Assembly: GCF_021655075.1 (NCBI RefSeq)
Contig: NZ_PPXX01000065.1
Coordinates: forward strand, 1-64,000
DNA length: 64,000 bases
Source of the DNA: Clostridium sp. Cult2
GTDB taxonomy: Bacteria > Bacillota > Clostridia > Tissierellales > Tepidimicrobiaceae
Direction of reading: 5' to 3'
Made by a program: the position numbers and the translations under genes. The notes under the pieces were generated by a model. The model saw only the letters and a program-made list of their open reading frames with translations, was not told the DNA's origin and made no database searches. Below, one piece after another: positions 23,893 to 32,129 of this stretch. How positions within the stretch are numbered: the stretch's first letter is position 1; each line of letters begins with the position of its first letter.

Positions 23893-24677
23893 GAAAAGCA
23901 CTAAGAAGGCTATATACTTGTTTAATATTTTTATTTTTATATGCTCCTATAATTGTATTGATCGTGTTTTCTTTCAATAGTTCAAAATCTAGGGGGACTT
24001 GGAGTGGTTTTACATTTAAATGGTATATAGAATTATTTAGGGATGCAGAAGTACTGAAAGCTTTATATTATACTTTACTTATTGCAGTACTATCATCGAT
24101 TATTTCAACAATAATTGGTACTTTTGCAGCCATAGGTATATATGGTATGCCGGGACTTAGCAAAAAGATTGTGCTTAATTTAAACTATTTACCTGTATTA
24201 AATCCAGATATTGTTACAGCAGTGTCTTTAATGACCTTATTTAGGTTTATTAGGATTGAATTCGGATTTATTACTATGCTTTTATCCCATATAACCTTCT
24301 GCATACCTTATGTAATATTATCTATATTGCCTAAATTGAAACAGATGAATAAACATTTAGCAGAGGCAGCAATGGACTTAGGAGCAACCCCTTTCTATGC
24401 ATTAAGAAAGGTAATAATTCCAGAAATAAAACCTGGAATTGTAACTGGAGCTCTATTGGCATTTACTCTATCGGTTGATGATTTTGTTATTAGCTTTTTT
24501 AACAAAGGAGCAGGAGTTACCAATTTAAGCATTACAATTTTTTCCATGGCAAGAAGAGGCATTAATCCAGTAATAAATGCTTTATCTACTCTGATGTTTG
24601 TTAGTTTACTAATTCTACTATTAATAATAAATAGTAGATCTTCTAAAAGTATTAGTGAGAGAGGTGATATTATATGA
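23886..24677 (+). CDS. potC: Spermidine/putrescine ABC transporter permease PotC
   Basis: 263 residues with six membrane helices. The EAA loop is EAAMDLGATPFYALRKVIIPEIKPGI (about 160-185), followed by FTLSVDDFVISFF typical of PotC. It overlaps potD by 4 bp. Confidence 0.92.
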   Translation: MVGKALRRLYTCLIFLFLYAPIIVLIVFSFNSSKSRGTWSGFTFKWYIELFRDAEVLKALYYTLLIAVLSSIISTIIGTFAAIGIYGMPGLSKKIVLNLNYLPVLNPDIVTAVSLMTLFRFIRIEFGFITMLLSHITFCIPYVILSILPKLKQMNKHLAEAAMDLGATPFYALRKVIIPEIKPGIVTGALLAFTLSVDDFVISFFNKGAGVTNLSITIFSMARRGINPVINALSTLMFVSLLILLLIINSRSSKSISERGDII

Positions 24678-25720
24678 AAAAAAGTGTAAAATTATTAATC
24701 AGTATAGGTTTAATATTGATAATTGGTTTATTATCTACTGGGTGTGGTAGCAATAAACCTACTATTAATGTATATAACTGGGGAGATTATATAGACCCTG
24801 ATGTATTAAAGGATTTTGAAAAGGAATTCAATGTAAAAGTTAACTATAATACTTTTGCAACAAATGAAGACATGTATGTAAGCATTAAAAAGGGAGGCAC
24901 CAGCTATGATGTGGCCTTTCCTTCAGATTATATGATTGAAAGAATGATAGATGAAAATTTACTGGAGAAAATAAACAAAGAAAATGTACCAAATTTGAAC
25001 AATATTGAGGATAGGTTTTTAGATCTGGATTTCGATCCCAATAATGAATACTCAGTACCTTATATGTGGGGAACCATGGGGATCATTTATAATAAAAATA
25101 TGGTTGATGATATAGTAGATAGTTGGAATATACTCTGGAATGAAAAATATAGCGGACAAATTTTAATGCTTGATAGCCAACGGGATTCTTTAGCTGTGGC
25201 ACTAATAAAGCTAGGTTATTCAATGAATTCTAGAGAGATGAAAGAATTGGAAGAAGCAAAAGAAGAATTAATTAAGCAAAAACCTTTAGTTTATGCTTAT
25301 GTGGGAGATGAAGTAAAAGATTTAATGGTTGGAGAAGAGGCTGCTCTTGCTGTTGTATGGTCGGGGGATGCAGTAGCCATGATAAGAGAGAATGAAAATC
25401 TAGAATATGTAATACCAAAAGAAGGAACTAATCTTTGGTTTGATAATATGGTAATACCAAAGAGTGGAAATAATAAAGAATTAGCTGAAAAATTTATTAA
25501 TTTTATGAATAGACCAGAAATAGCTGCCAGAAATACAGATTATATTGGATATTCTACAGCTAATTATAAAGCGTTAGAATTTTTGCCAGAGGATATAGTA
25601 AATAGTGAAGTAGCATATCCTACTGATGAGGAAATAGGAGAAGTAGAAATATTTAAAGATCCTAAAGATTTCTTAAAAGTTTATGATGAAATATGGTTGG
25701 AAATTAAAGCACAAAGATAG
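24674..25720 (+). CDS. potD: Spermidine/putrescine-binding lipoprotein PotD
   Basis: 348 residues with signal peptide and lipobox STGCGS (Cys about 24). The mature part opens INVYNWGDYIDPDVLKDFEKEF, a PotD/PotF hallmark, and later has YDVAFPSDYMIERM and VVWSGDAVAMI. It captures polyamines outside the membrane. It is the last gene of the operon; no clear terminator is seen in the 88 bp that follow. Confidence 0.93.
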   Translation: MKKSVKLLISIGLILIIGLLSTGCGSNKPTINVYNWGDYIDPDVLKDFEKEFNVKVNYNTFATNEDMYVSIKKGGTSYDVAFPSDYMIERMIDENLLEKINKENVPNLNNIEDRFLDLDFDPNNEYSVPYMWGTMGIIYNKNMVDDIVDSWNILWNEKYSGQILMLDSQRDSLAVALIKLGYSMNSREMKELEEAKEELIKQKPLVYAYVGDEVKDLMVGEEAALAVVWSGDAVAMIRENENLEYVIPKEGTNLWFDNMVIPKSGNNKELAEKFINFMNRPEIAARNTDYIGYSTANYKALEFLPEDIVNSEVAYPTDEEIGEVEIFKDPKDFLKVYDEIWLEIKAQR

Positions 25721-25808
25721 TTTTGACAATGGATAATTGTAGGGTTATGTGTAATACATTGACACTTTGGGTAATTATTAACTAACTATTAACCCAAGGA
25801 GGAAAACA

Positions 25809-26993
25809 ATGGAGAGAGTAAAATATTTAATTATAGGAAATGGGATTGCAGGACTTTCAGCAGCAAAAGAAATACGAAATAATGATAATAAGGGTAGTAT
25901 TATTATGATTTCTAGTGAACCATATCATACTTACTATAGATTAAGATTAACTAAATACCTATCTCAAAATTTTAAAGATGAAGAATTCTTAGTAAATAAA
26001 AATAGCTGGTATGATGAAAATCATATAAAGGTATTACTAAATAAAATCGTTGAAAAAATAGATGTGGAGAATTCCAAAGTAAGATTAGATGATGGAGTGG
26101 AGATTGGGTTCGAAAAGATGTTATTAGCTACTGGTAGTAGACCCTTTATACCTCCTATAGCTGGGAAGTTTAAACGAGGGGTATTAGCATTAAGGACTTT
26201 AAAAGATTTAAGATATATTAGAAACTATTTTAATAAATGTGATGACATTGCCGTAATAGGTGGTGGCCTTCTAGGATTAGAAGCTGCATGGTCATTAAAA
26301 AAACTGAAGAAAAATATAACTATTGTAGAATTTGCACCATATTTATTGCCTAAACAATTAGATGAAGATATAGCAGATAGGTTGAAGGAAAACCTACTGA
26401 AAGAAGGTTTTAAAATTTATCTTTCTTCAGCAGCAGAAGAAATATTAGGGGAAGATAAGGTTAATGGAATATTATTAAATAATGGTGCAGAAATCAAAAC
26501 TGATGGAATATTATTTTCTGTAGGTATCAGACCAAATATAGACATAATTAGAGACACCCAAATAGAATATAATAAAGGAATAATAGTTGATAAATATTTA
26601 AGAACAAATATAGAAAATATTTATGCAGCTGGGGATGTGGTGGAAATAGATGGGAAAATAATAGGCCTATGGACTGCAGCAAATGAACAAGGAAAAGTTG
26701 CAGGAGCTAATATGTCGGGCAAAGCCATAGAATATACTGAAGCCAAATTTTTTACATCTTTATCAATAGGAGATATTAAACTTTTTTCAGTAGGAAATAT
26801 AAAAGAATTTGATAGATTATATGAATACAAAGAAGAGAGTAAAAATATCCATCATAAATTATTTACTACGGAGGATAAATTAACTGGTGGAATACTATTT
26901 GGAGATACCAAAGATATGATTAAGCTTAAAAAAGCAGTTACTGAAAAACTAGATATAAATATCTATTTAGGCAGTGGCTTACCTTTCAAATAA
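25809..26993 (+). CDS. FAD-dependent NAD(P)H oxidoreductase (NADH:rubredoxin reductase-like)
   Basis: 394 residues. The FAD Rossmann motif is IIGNGIAGLSAA (about 8-19). ATGSRP is at about 107-112. The NAD-binding motif is VIGGGLLGLEAA (about 151-162), and the second FAD contact is IYAAGDVVE. It is a two-dinucleotide-binding flavoprotein without redox-active Cys or extra domains, like clostridial NADH:rubredoxin reductase, nitrite-reductase-like or ferredoxin reductases. RBS AAGGAGG. It is a single gene with a strong terminator. No rubredoxin gene lies adjacent, so the partner is open. Confidence 0.85.
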   Translation: MERVKYLIIGNGIAGLSAAKEIRNNDNKGSIIMISSEPYHTYYRLRLTKYLSQNFKDEEFLVNKNSWYDENHIKVLLNKIVEKIDVENSKVRLDDGVEIGFEKMLLATGSRPFIPPIAGKFKRGVLALRTLKDLRYIRNYFNKCDDIAVIGGGLLGLEAAWSLKKLKKNITIVEFAPYLLPKQLDEDIADRLKENLLKEGFKIYLSSAAEEILGEDKVNGILLNNGAEIKTDGILFSVGIRPNIDIIRDTQIEYNKGIIVDKYLRTNIENIYAAGDVVEIDGKIIGLWTAANEQGKVAGANMSGKAIEYTEAKFFTSLSIGDIKLFSVGNIKEFDRLYEYKEESKNIHHKLFTTEDKLTGGILFGDTKDMIKLKKAVTEKLDINIYLGSGLPFK

Positions 26994-27005
26994 AATAGTC
27001 CATAT

Positions 27006-27040
27006 AAAAAGTGTGACATTTGAAGTCACACTTTTTATAC
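27006..27040. terminator. Perfect 12-bp terminator hairpin
   Basis: AAAAAGTGTGAC pairs with GTCACACTTTTT. It serves the flavoprotein gene and, on the other strand, the signal-peptide gene. Confidence 0.9.
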
Positions 27041-27078
27041 TTAGTTAATTAAAATTGATACTAAAAATATGCCTTGGG

Positions 27079-27213
27079 TTAAAATTCTAAAATTATTGAA
27101 TCTCTAATTGGCTCTGGTGGTACATGAATTGGTTTTGCAAATGCAACAGTGCTTAATAAAGTAATCACAGTAATAACTGATAAAACTATTGCTAGTTTCC
27201 TCTTAAAGTTCAT
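27079..27213 (-). CDS. 44-residue exported peptide, candidate RRNPP signal precursor
   Basis: A small ORF whose ATG overlaps the receptor's TGA (ATGA), with GGGAGGTGG 6 bp upstream, so it is translationally coupled. The peptide begins MNFKRKLAIVLS, followed by a hydrophobic stretch and STVAFA, a typical signal-peptidase site (cut after about residue 26). The remainder is KPIHVPPEPIRDSIILEF. A basic N-terminus, one hydrophobic helix and a short proline-rich tail fit Phr/PapR/NprX-type precursors, which are exported, trimmed and re-imported to bind the TPR receptor encoded next door. The active fragment is unknown. The gene was too short for standard ORF calling. Confidence 0.8.
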   Translation of the reverse strand: MNFKRKLAIVLSVITVITLLSTVAFAKPIHVPPEPIRDSIILEF

Positions 27214-28538
27214 TTTTCCACCTCCCTATCTAATAAGTTCTTAATTAAATGTTTTGCATCTAAATTATTGTTCTGTTCAATAAAGTTATATAGAATTTTA
27301 AGTATTATAATAAAATCTTTATTAATTTTTAAGTTACAAATTTCTCTTCTATAGATTTTCACTAAAGTATCTATTTTATTAAGCTGTTTTGTTTCTGCGT
27401 AAAAATCTATTGTTCTTATAAAAACGTCTGGAAAGAGACTTGTGTCCTTATGATTTTGAGATAAAGATAATGCTTCTATTAAATATTTCTCGCAGGTTTC
27501 ATAATCTTTTAAATAATAATAAATATTTGATATGCTAAATAAGATTTTAGGTAAATAAAAAGATGTATTATCTAATTTTTCTAGATAACCTAAAATTTTG
27601 TTTTTGCATTCAACTATATTCGAATCATCTTCTAACTCAATGTAGATTTGAATTATATTAATATATGCTAAGCACAACTCTTCAGGATCTTCGAATTTAT
27701 TAATTACTTTTAATAATTTGTTATAACTTCTTAAAGCACCATCATAATTTTCATTCTCTGAGTTACATATTCCTTCTAGAACTAATATTCTTTTTGTTTC
27801 TCTATGGTTATCATGACTTACATAATATTTAGCATTTATTAGCTGTTCCAAACATTTACCATATTCTTTTTTATTATAATAGGCTAATGCACTATTATAA
27901 TAAAAAACACCTTTATATTTATCAGGAATATCATCTTGAGTAGAAAGAGCAAAATTACATAATCTAATAGCCTCATCAAATTTCTTTGTTACAATACAAT
28001 TATAGACTAGCTTTAGGATAATCTTATAGCGCTCTTTCATATATGGGTATTCATAAGAAACCTCTAAAGCTTTTAAATAATAGTAATATTCTTTATTGGA
28101 ATCCTTGGCATTATAATAAATGTCTCCTAATAATTCATAAGCTTTTACCTTCTTGTCTATAAAGTTCCATTTGTTCAGAAAAGTTTCAATTTCGTTTAAT
28201 TCTTCCAATTCAAACTCATAGTCTTTTTCAATCAAATGATGATTTAATTTTTCAATATAAACATTAGCTTGTTTTCTTGCTTCATATCTTTCTGGGTTGA
28301 GTATATCTTCTGGTTGAATATATATATCATTACCTTTTCCATGAATAATTTTATTTATATTTTTGGAAATAATATTAGCCACATTATAGTATATCGGTGT
28401 TCTATCATTTTCTATAAGACTGATTAGGTTTCTAGTAATTTGATCACCAGCTAATTCATATTGCCTTAAGTTTAAGTCCTTTCTTATTTTTTTTAAATTT
28501 TGGCCTATGGTTATTTCGTTATCCTCCACATTTCTCAA
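27210..28538 (-). CDS. XRE-TPR regulator, candidate RRNPP quorum-sensing receptor
   Basis: 442 residues. The N-terminal XRE helix-turn-helix (about 9-65) has QNLKKIRKDLNLRQYELAGDQITRNLISLIENDRTP. The rest is tetratricopeptide-like helical pairs (about 90-435), for example YYNSALAYYNKKEYGKCLEQLINAKYY and ISNIYYYLKDYETCEKYLIEAL. This is the architecture of PlcR, NprR, Rgg-like and AimR receptors. It is immediately followed, with a 4-bp overlap, by the 44-residue exported peptide. Likely targets are its own promoter and nearby divergent genes; the 270-bp region upstream also holds a structured leader on the other strand. Confidence 0.85.
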   Translation of the reverse strand: MRNVEDNEITIGQNLKKIRKDLNLRQYELAGDQITRNLISLIENDRTPIYYNVANIISKNINKIIHGKGNDIYIQPEDILNPERYEARKQANVYIEKLNHHLIEKDYEFELEELNEIETFLNKWNFIDKKVKAYELLGDIYYNAKDSNKEYYYYLKALEVSYEYPYMKERYKIILKLVYNCIVTKKFDEAIRLCNFALSTQDDIPDKYKGVFYYNSALAYYNKKEYGKCLEQLINAKYYVSHDNHRETKRILVLEGICNSENENYDGALRSYNKLLKVINKFEDPEELCLAYINIIQIYIELEDDSNIVECKNKILGYLEKLDNTSFYLPKILFSISNIYYYLKDYETCEKYLIEALSLSQNHKDTSLFPDVFIRTIDFYAETKQLNKIDTLVKIYRREICNLKINKDFIIILKILYNFIEQNNNLDAKHLIKNLLDREVEK

Positions 28539-28599
28539 CCTTTATTGTATATTTTATTCAAATTAGATTATATCACATAACTAATATTAAGTAAATATA

Positions 28600-28627
28600 T
28601 TTACATATTATTTTTTTATGATATAAT
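28600..28627 (+). promoter_or_regulatory. Promoter of the structured leader / GntR gene
   Basis: TTTACA (28600-28605), 16 bp, TATAAT (28622-28627). Transcription would start about 20 nt before the hairpin at 28655. Confidence 0.65.
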
Positions 28628-28654
28628 ATATAGTACAAAGATTAAATTTTACTG

Positions 28655-28718
28655 TATACCAGGAAAGTCCAATTTGTGTGGTGGGAAGTTTATGGGGTTA
28701 GGATTATTTCCTGGTATA
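28655..28718 (+). ncRNA. Structured leader RNA upstream of the GntR gene
   Basis: A perfect 12-bp outer stem TATACCAGGAAA (28655-28666) with TTTCCTGGTATA (28707-28718) encloses GTCC...GGAT and a G-rich loop (GTGGTGGGAAG and ATGGGG). There is no U-run after it, so it is not a plain terminator. The next start codon is 92 bp downstream. It could be a riboswitch-like aptamer, an sRNA or a processed leader. I cannot match it to a known class. Confidence 0.55.
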
Positions 28719-28810
28719 TTTGTATTGAAAAATAATTTTATTTAGGCTTCAATAATTGCAGAATTAATATTATACTGATATGATAGAAGTAAATATTACA
28801 ATAAGGAGTT

Positions 28811-29455
28811 ATGACTGTGAGCAAGAAGATTAAAACTGAGGAAATTTATGATATTCTAAAAAGAAGAATTATTAAATTAGATTATGAACCTGGAGAAGTA
28901 CTTAATGAAGTAGATGTAGCTGATGAGTTTAATATTAGTAGAACACCTATACGGAAAATATTCCATCAACTAAGTACTGATAAGTTACTTAATATAATAC
29001 CAAGGTTTGGTGCCCAGGTTGCGCCAATTGATTTCATGTATATGAAATCAGTTTTTGAAGTAACTCGTATACTCGATCCTTTTGCAGCAAAACTAGCAGT
29101 TGATAGAATTACTGATGAACAAGTTAAAGAATTGGAAAGCATAATTGATAGATTTAAAACTTATGATATAGATGTAGATTATCAAAAAGCGATTATTGAT
29201 GACCAAAAGTTCCATGATATTATATTTTTAAGTAGTGGGAATCCATGTTTGCAAGAGATTCTCCTTGGTTTACATAGTCATACGGAAAGACTTTGGCATT
29301 ATTCTAAACGCTATTTTGATACTATGGATTTGTTTACTGATAGTTTAAGTAAGGTTTTAAAGGCAATAAAGGAAAAAGATAGAGATAGAGCTGAGAAATA
29401 TGCAAGAGAGCATATAGATGATTTTGTTGATAAAATAAAACAAGAGTTACTTTAG
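28811..29455 (+). CDS. GntR family regulator (FadR subfamily, FCD domain)
   Basis: 214 residues from ATG or the GTG 6 bp later; AAGGAG precedes. The winged HTH (about 7-70) has ILKRRIIKLDYEPGEVLNEVDVADEFNISRTPIRKIFHQL. The FCD domain (about 80-210) shows FEVTRILDPFAAKLA, the DDQKFHDIIFLSSGNP metal-ligand region and HSHTERLWHY. These regulators usually bind a small organic acid or amino acid with a metal ion. It is a monocistronic gene behind the structured leader. The target is unknown; the threonine operon downstream has its own T-box. Confidence 0.85.
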   Translation: MTVSKKIKTEEIYDILKRRIIKLDYEPGEVLNEVDVADEFNISRTPIRKIFHQLSTDKLLNIIPRFGAQVAPIDFMYMKSVFEVTRILDPFAAKLAVDRITDEQVKELESIIDRFKTYDIDVDYQKAIIDDQKFHDIIFLSSGNPCLQEILLGLHSHTERLWHYSKRYFDTMDLFTDSLSKVLKAIKEKDRDRAEKYAREHIDDFVDKIKQELL

Positions 29456-29514
29456 TTTAGGGCTTCTTGTTTATTATGAACACCAAGAATGCCAGTATGA
29501 TTTTTTAAAAAAAC

Positions 29515-29543
29515 TTGACTTTCTCCAATTAAAGCTATAAAAT
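29515..29543 (+). promoter_or_regulatory. Promoter of the threonine operon
   Basis: TTGACT (29515-29520), 17 bp, TAAAAT (29538-29543), just before the T-box leader. Confidence 0.75.
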
Positions 29544-29549
29544 ATTGCA

Positions 29550-29772
29550 AAGCGGTGAATAGGACGAGTAGATTTTTTAAGGTCAATAGAGATAGAAGTT
29601 CATCGGCTGAAAGACTTCTTTGACACACTAAATTGAAAACCCCCTATGAGCTCAATCCTGAAATCTAGTAGGGATTTGCGTTGGCTTACGTTACAGCTAT
29701 TAACTATACTTAATTCGCAATTAGGTGGAAACGAGAGTAATACTCGTCCTATTAAGGACGGGTATTTTTTTT
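29550..29772 (+). promoter_or_regulatory. T-box leader, threonine-type
   Basis: The stem I start contains GAATAGGACGAGTAGA and an AGAGA segment. The specifier region GAAAACCCCC before TATGAGC allows codon ACC (Thr). The antiterminator has AGG-TGGAAAC-GAG with CTCG and CCT downstream; the bulge UGGAAAC differs from the usual UGGNACC by one base (C to A). The variable base A pairs with U73, as seen in tRNA-Thr at 16-91. A competing terminator (29739-29766) follows. Uncharged tRNA-Thr should permit expression of lysC-asd-hom-thrCB. Confidence 0.88.
29739..29772 (+). terminator. T-box controlled terminator
   Basis: AATACTCGTCC pairs with GGACGGGTATT (11 bp with one G-U), then a T-run. It overlaps the antiterminator 3' side. 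Confidence 0.9.
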
Positions 29773-29794
29773 ATAAAAATTGGAGGGATATAGG

Positions 29795-31126
29795 ATGGAA
29801 GATATAATAGTGGTGAAGTTTGGAGGAAGTTCTTTAGCCGACGGAACTCAATTTGCTAAGGTTAAGAAAATAGTAAAATCAGATAACAATAGAAGATATG
29901 TAGTACCTTCAGCACCAGGAAAAAGAAATTCAAAGGATCATAAAGTGACGGATTTACTATATATGTGTTATCAACTTGCATCCCATGGATTAAACTTTGA
30001 TGAGGTTTATAATATAATTGAAAACAGATTTTTAGATATATGTAGAGATTTAAAACTAGGAATAGAAATAGATAAAATATTAAGCCATATAAAGGAACAA
30101 ATAAAGGATGGCGCTTCTAAAGATTACTGTGGAAGTCGTGGAGAATATTTAAATGGTATAATATTATCCCAATATCTAGGTTTTCAATTTATTGATTCCC
30201 AGGAAATTATATTATTTGATGAAAACGGTCAATTTGATGAAAAAGGAACAGAAACAAAGGTTAGAGAAGCCTTAAAAGAAGTCTCCTATGCTGTGATTCC
30301 AGGATTCTATGGAAGTAAACCTAATGGGGAAATAAAGACCTTTTCTAGGGGAGGTTCAGATATCACCGGTTCAATTATTGCTAATGCAGTAAAATCTAAG
30401 CTCTATGAAAACTGGACCGATGTATCAGGATTTCTAATGGCAGATCCTTTTATAGTAGAAAATCCCAAGACAATTGAAAGGATTACTTATAAGGAGCTTA
30501 GAGAACTTTCCTATATGGGCGCGCCAGTACTTCATGAAGAGGCTATATTTCCCATAAAAAACTCTGGCATACCAATAAATATTAAAAATACCAATTTTCC
30601 AGAGGACCCTGGAACTATGATAATAGATGATTTTTCAGAAATAAGCTATATAGGAACTATAACGGGAATTGCTGGAAAAAAGAACTTTACAGCCATATCC
30701 GTAGAAAAGACTCTAATGAGCATTGACAAGGGTTTTTATAGAAAACTTGTGTCCGTATTGGAAACCAATGATATAACTATTGAACATATGCCTTCCAGTA
30801 TAGACTCTATTACGGTAATAGTACCTAATTCAGAAATTGGTTCTAAATTAAATAAAATTGTGGAGGAAATACGGATATATTGTAGTCCAGACAATATAGT
30901 TTGTTATACGGATATGGCCCTTATTGCAGTAGTAGGCAGAGGGATGATAAAGACAAGAGGTATATCTGCGAAAGTATTTACAGCCTTAGCCCAAGGGAAG
31001 GTAAATATAGAGATGATTACCCAAGGGTCCAGTGAATTAAATATAATAATAGGCATCAAAAATGATGATTTTGAAAAGGCTATAAAATCCATATATAATG
31101 CTTTTAATAAAAATGGAGGGATATAA
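29795..31126 (+). CDS. Aspartokinase
   Basis: 443 residues from ATG 29795 (GGAGGG 7 bp upstream); an in-frame TTG at 29780 precedes the RBS and is rejected. The kinase domain opens VVKFGGSSLADG (about 5-16), with GRGGSDITGS (about 188-197) for ATP/aspartate binding. Two ACT-type regulatory repeats occupy about 300-440. It makes 4-phospho-L-aspartate. It is the first gene of the threonine operon, and only 1 bp separates it from asd. Confidence 0.92.
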   Translation: MEDIIVVKFGGSSLADGTQFAKVKKIVKSDNNRRYVVPSAPGKRNSKDHKVTDLLYMCYQLASHGLNFDEVYNIIENRFLDICRDLKLGIEIDKILSHIKEQIKDGASKDYCGSRGEYLNGIILSQYLGFQFIDSQEIILFDENGQFDEKGTETKVREALKEVSYAVIPGFYGSKPNGEIKTFSRGGSDITGSIIANAVKSKLYENWTDVSGFLMADPFIVENPKTIERITYKELRELSYMGAPVLHEEAIFPIKNSGIPINIKNTNFPEDPGTMIIDDFSEISYIGTITGIAGKKNFTAISVEKTLMSIDKGFYRKLVSVLETNDITIEHMPSSIDSITVIVPNSEIGSKLNKIVEEIRIYCSPDNIVCYTDMALIAVVGRGMIKTRGISAKVFTALAQGKVNIEMITQGSSELNIIIGIKNDDFEKAIKSIYNAFNKNGGI

Positions 31127-31127
31127 T

Positions 31128-32129
31128 ATGAAAAAGCTTAACATTGCAATTATAGGAGCTACAGGGTTAGTAGGAAGTACCATGCTTAAAATATTAGAAG
31201 AAAGGAATTATCCCATTAACAACTTGTTCTTATTTTCTTCTAAAAAATCTGCAGGATGTATAGTAAAATTTAAAGGAAAAGAATATATAGTAGAAGAATT
31301 AGAAGAAGAATCCTTTAATAGGGATATAGACATAGCTTTATTTGCTGCTGGAGGAACTGTAAGCAAAAAATTTGCTCCATATGCAGTAGAAAAAGGGATA
31401 CAAGTAATCGATAATAGCAGTGTATTTAGAATGGACAAGGATATTCCCCTTATAGTACCTGAAGTAAACCCTGATGATATAAAGGCTAATAAGGGAATAA
31501 TAGCCAATCCTAATTGTTCAACTATACAATCCGTATTGCCCCTTAAGCCCCTATATGATAAATATGGGATTAAAAGGGTAATCTACTCTACTTATCAATC
31601 AGTATCAGGATCTGGTTTAGGAGGTCTTAGGGATTTAGAAGAGGGAAATATAGAATTTTACCCCTATCCAATTCAATACAATGTATTTCCTCATATAGAT
31701 GAATTTTTAGAAAATGGTTATACAAAAGAAGAGATGAAGATGATAGAGGAAACTAAAAAAATATTAAAGGATAATAATATAAGAGTAACAGCTACTACAG
31801 TAAGGGTACCAGTTAAATATAGTCATAGCGTTTCTATAAATATTGAATTGGAAAAACCTTTCAATTTAGAAGAAATAAAGAAGGATTTAAAGGAGTTTAA
31901 TGGAATTGTAGTAATGGATGATATAAAAAACAATATCTTCCCTATGGCAATAGATGTTGAAGGCAAGGATGAGGTGTATGTAGGTAGAATAAGAAGAGAT
32001 TATAGTTTAGATAATGGCCTTAATATCTGGGTAGTTGCAGACAATATTCGAAAGGGAGCAGCCACAAATGCTGTACAAATAGCTGAATTAGTAGCTGAAA
32101 AACTGTATAGGAGGAAAGAAAAATGTTAA
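31128..32129 (+). CDS. asd: Aspartate-semialdehyde dehydrogenase
   Basis: 333 residues from ATG 31128 (GGAGGG); the reading from 31098 overlaps the kinase and is unneeded. It has IGATGLVGSTML (NADP-binding, about 7-18), SAGG-type loop AAGGTVSKKFAP and the active-site Cys in NPNCSTIQ (about 127-134). It reduces aspartyl phosphate to aspartate semialdehyde. It overlaps hom by 7 bp. Confidence 0.93.
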   Translation: MKKLNIAIIGATGLVGSTMLKILEERNYPINNLFLFSSKKSAGCIVKFKGKEYIVEELEEESFNRDIDIALFAAGGTVSKKFAPYAVEKGIQVIDNSSVFRMDKDIPLIVPEVNPDDIKANKGIIANPNCSTIQSVLPLKPLYDKYGIKRVIYSTYQSVSGSGLGGLRDLEEGNIEFYPYPIQYNVFPHIDEFLENGYTKEEMKMIEETKKILKDNNIRVTATTVRVPVKYSHSVSINIELEKPFNLEEIKKDLKEFNGIVVMDDIKNNIFPMAIDVEGKDEVYVGRIRRDYSLDNGLNIWVVADNIRKGAATNAVQIAELVAEKLYRRKEKC

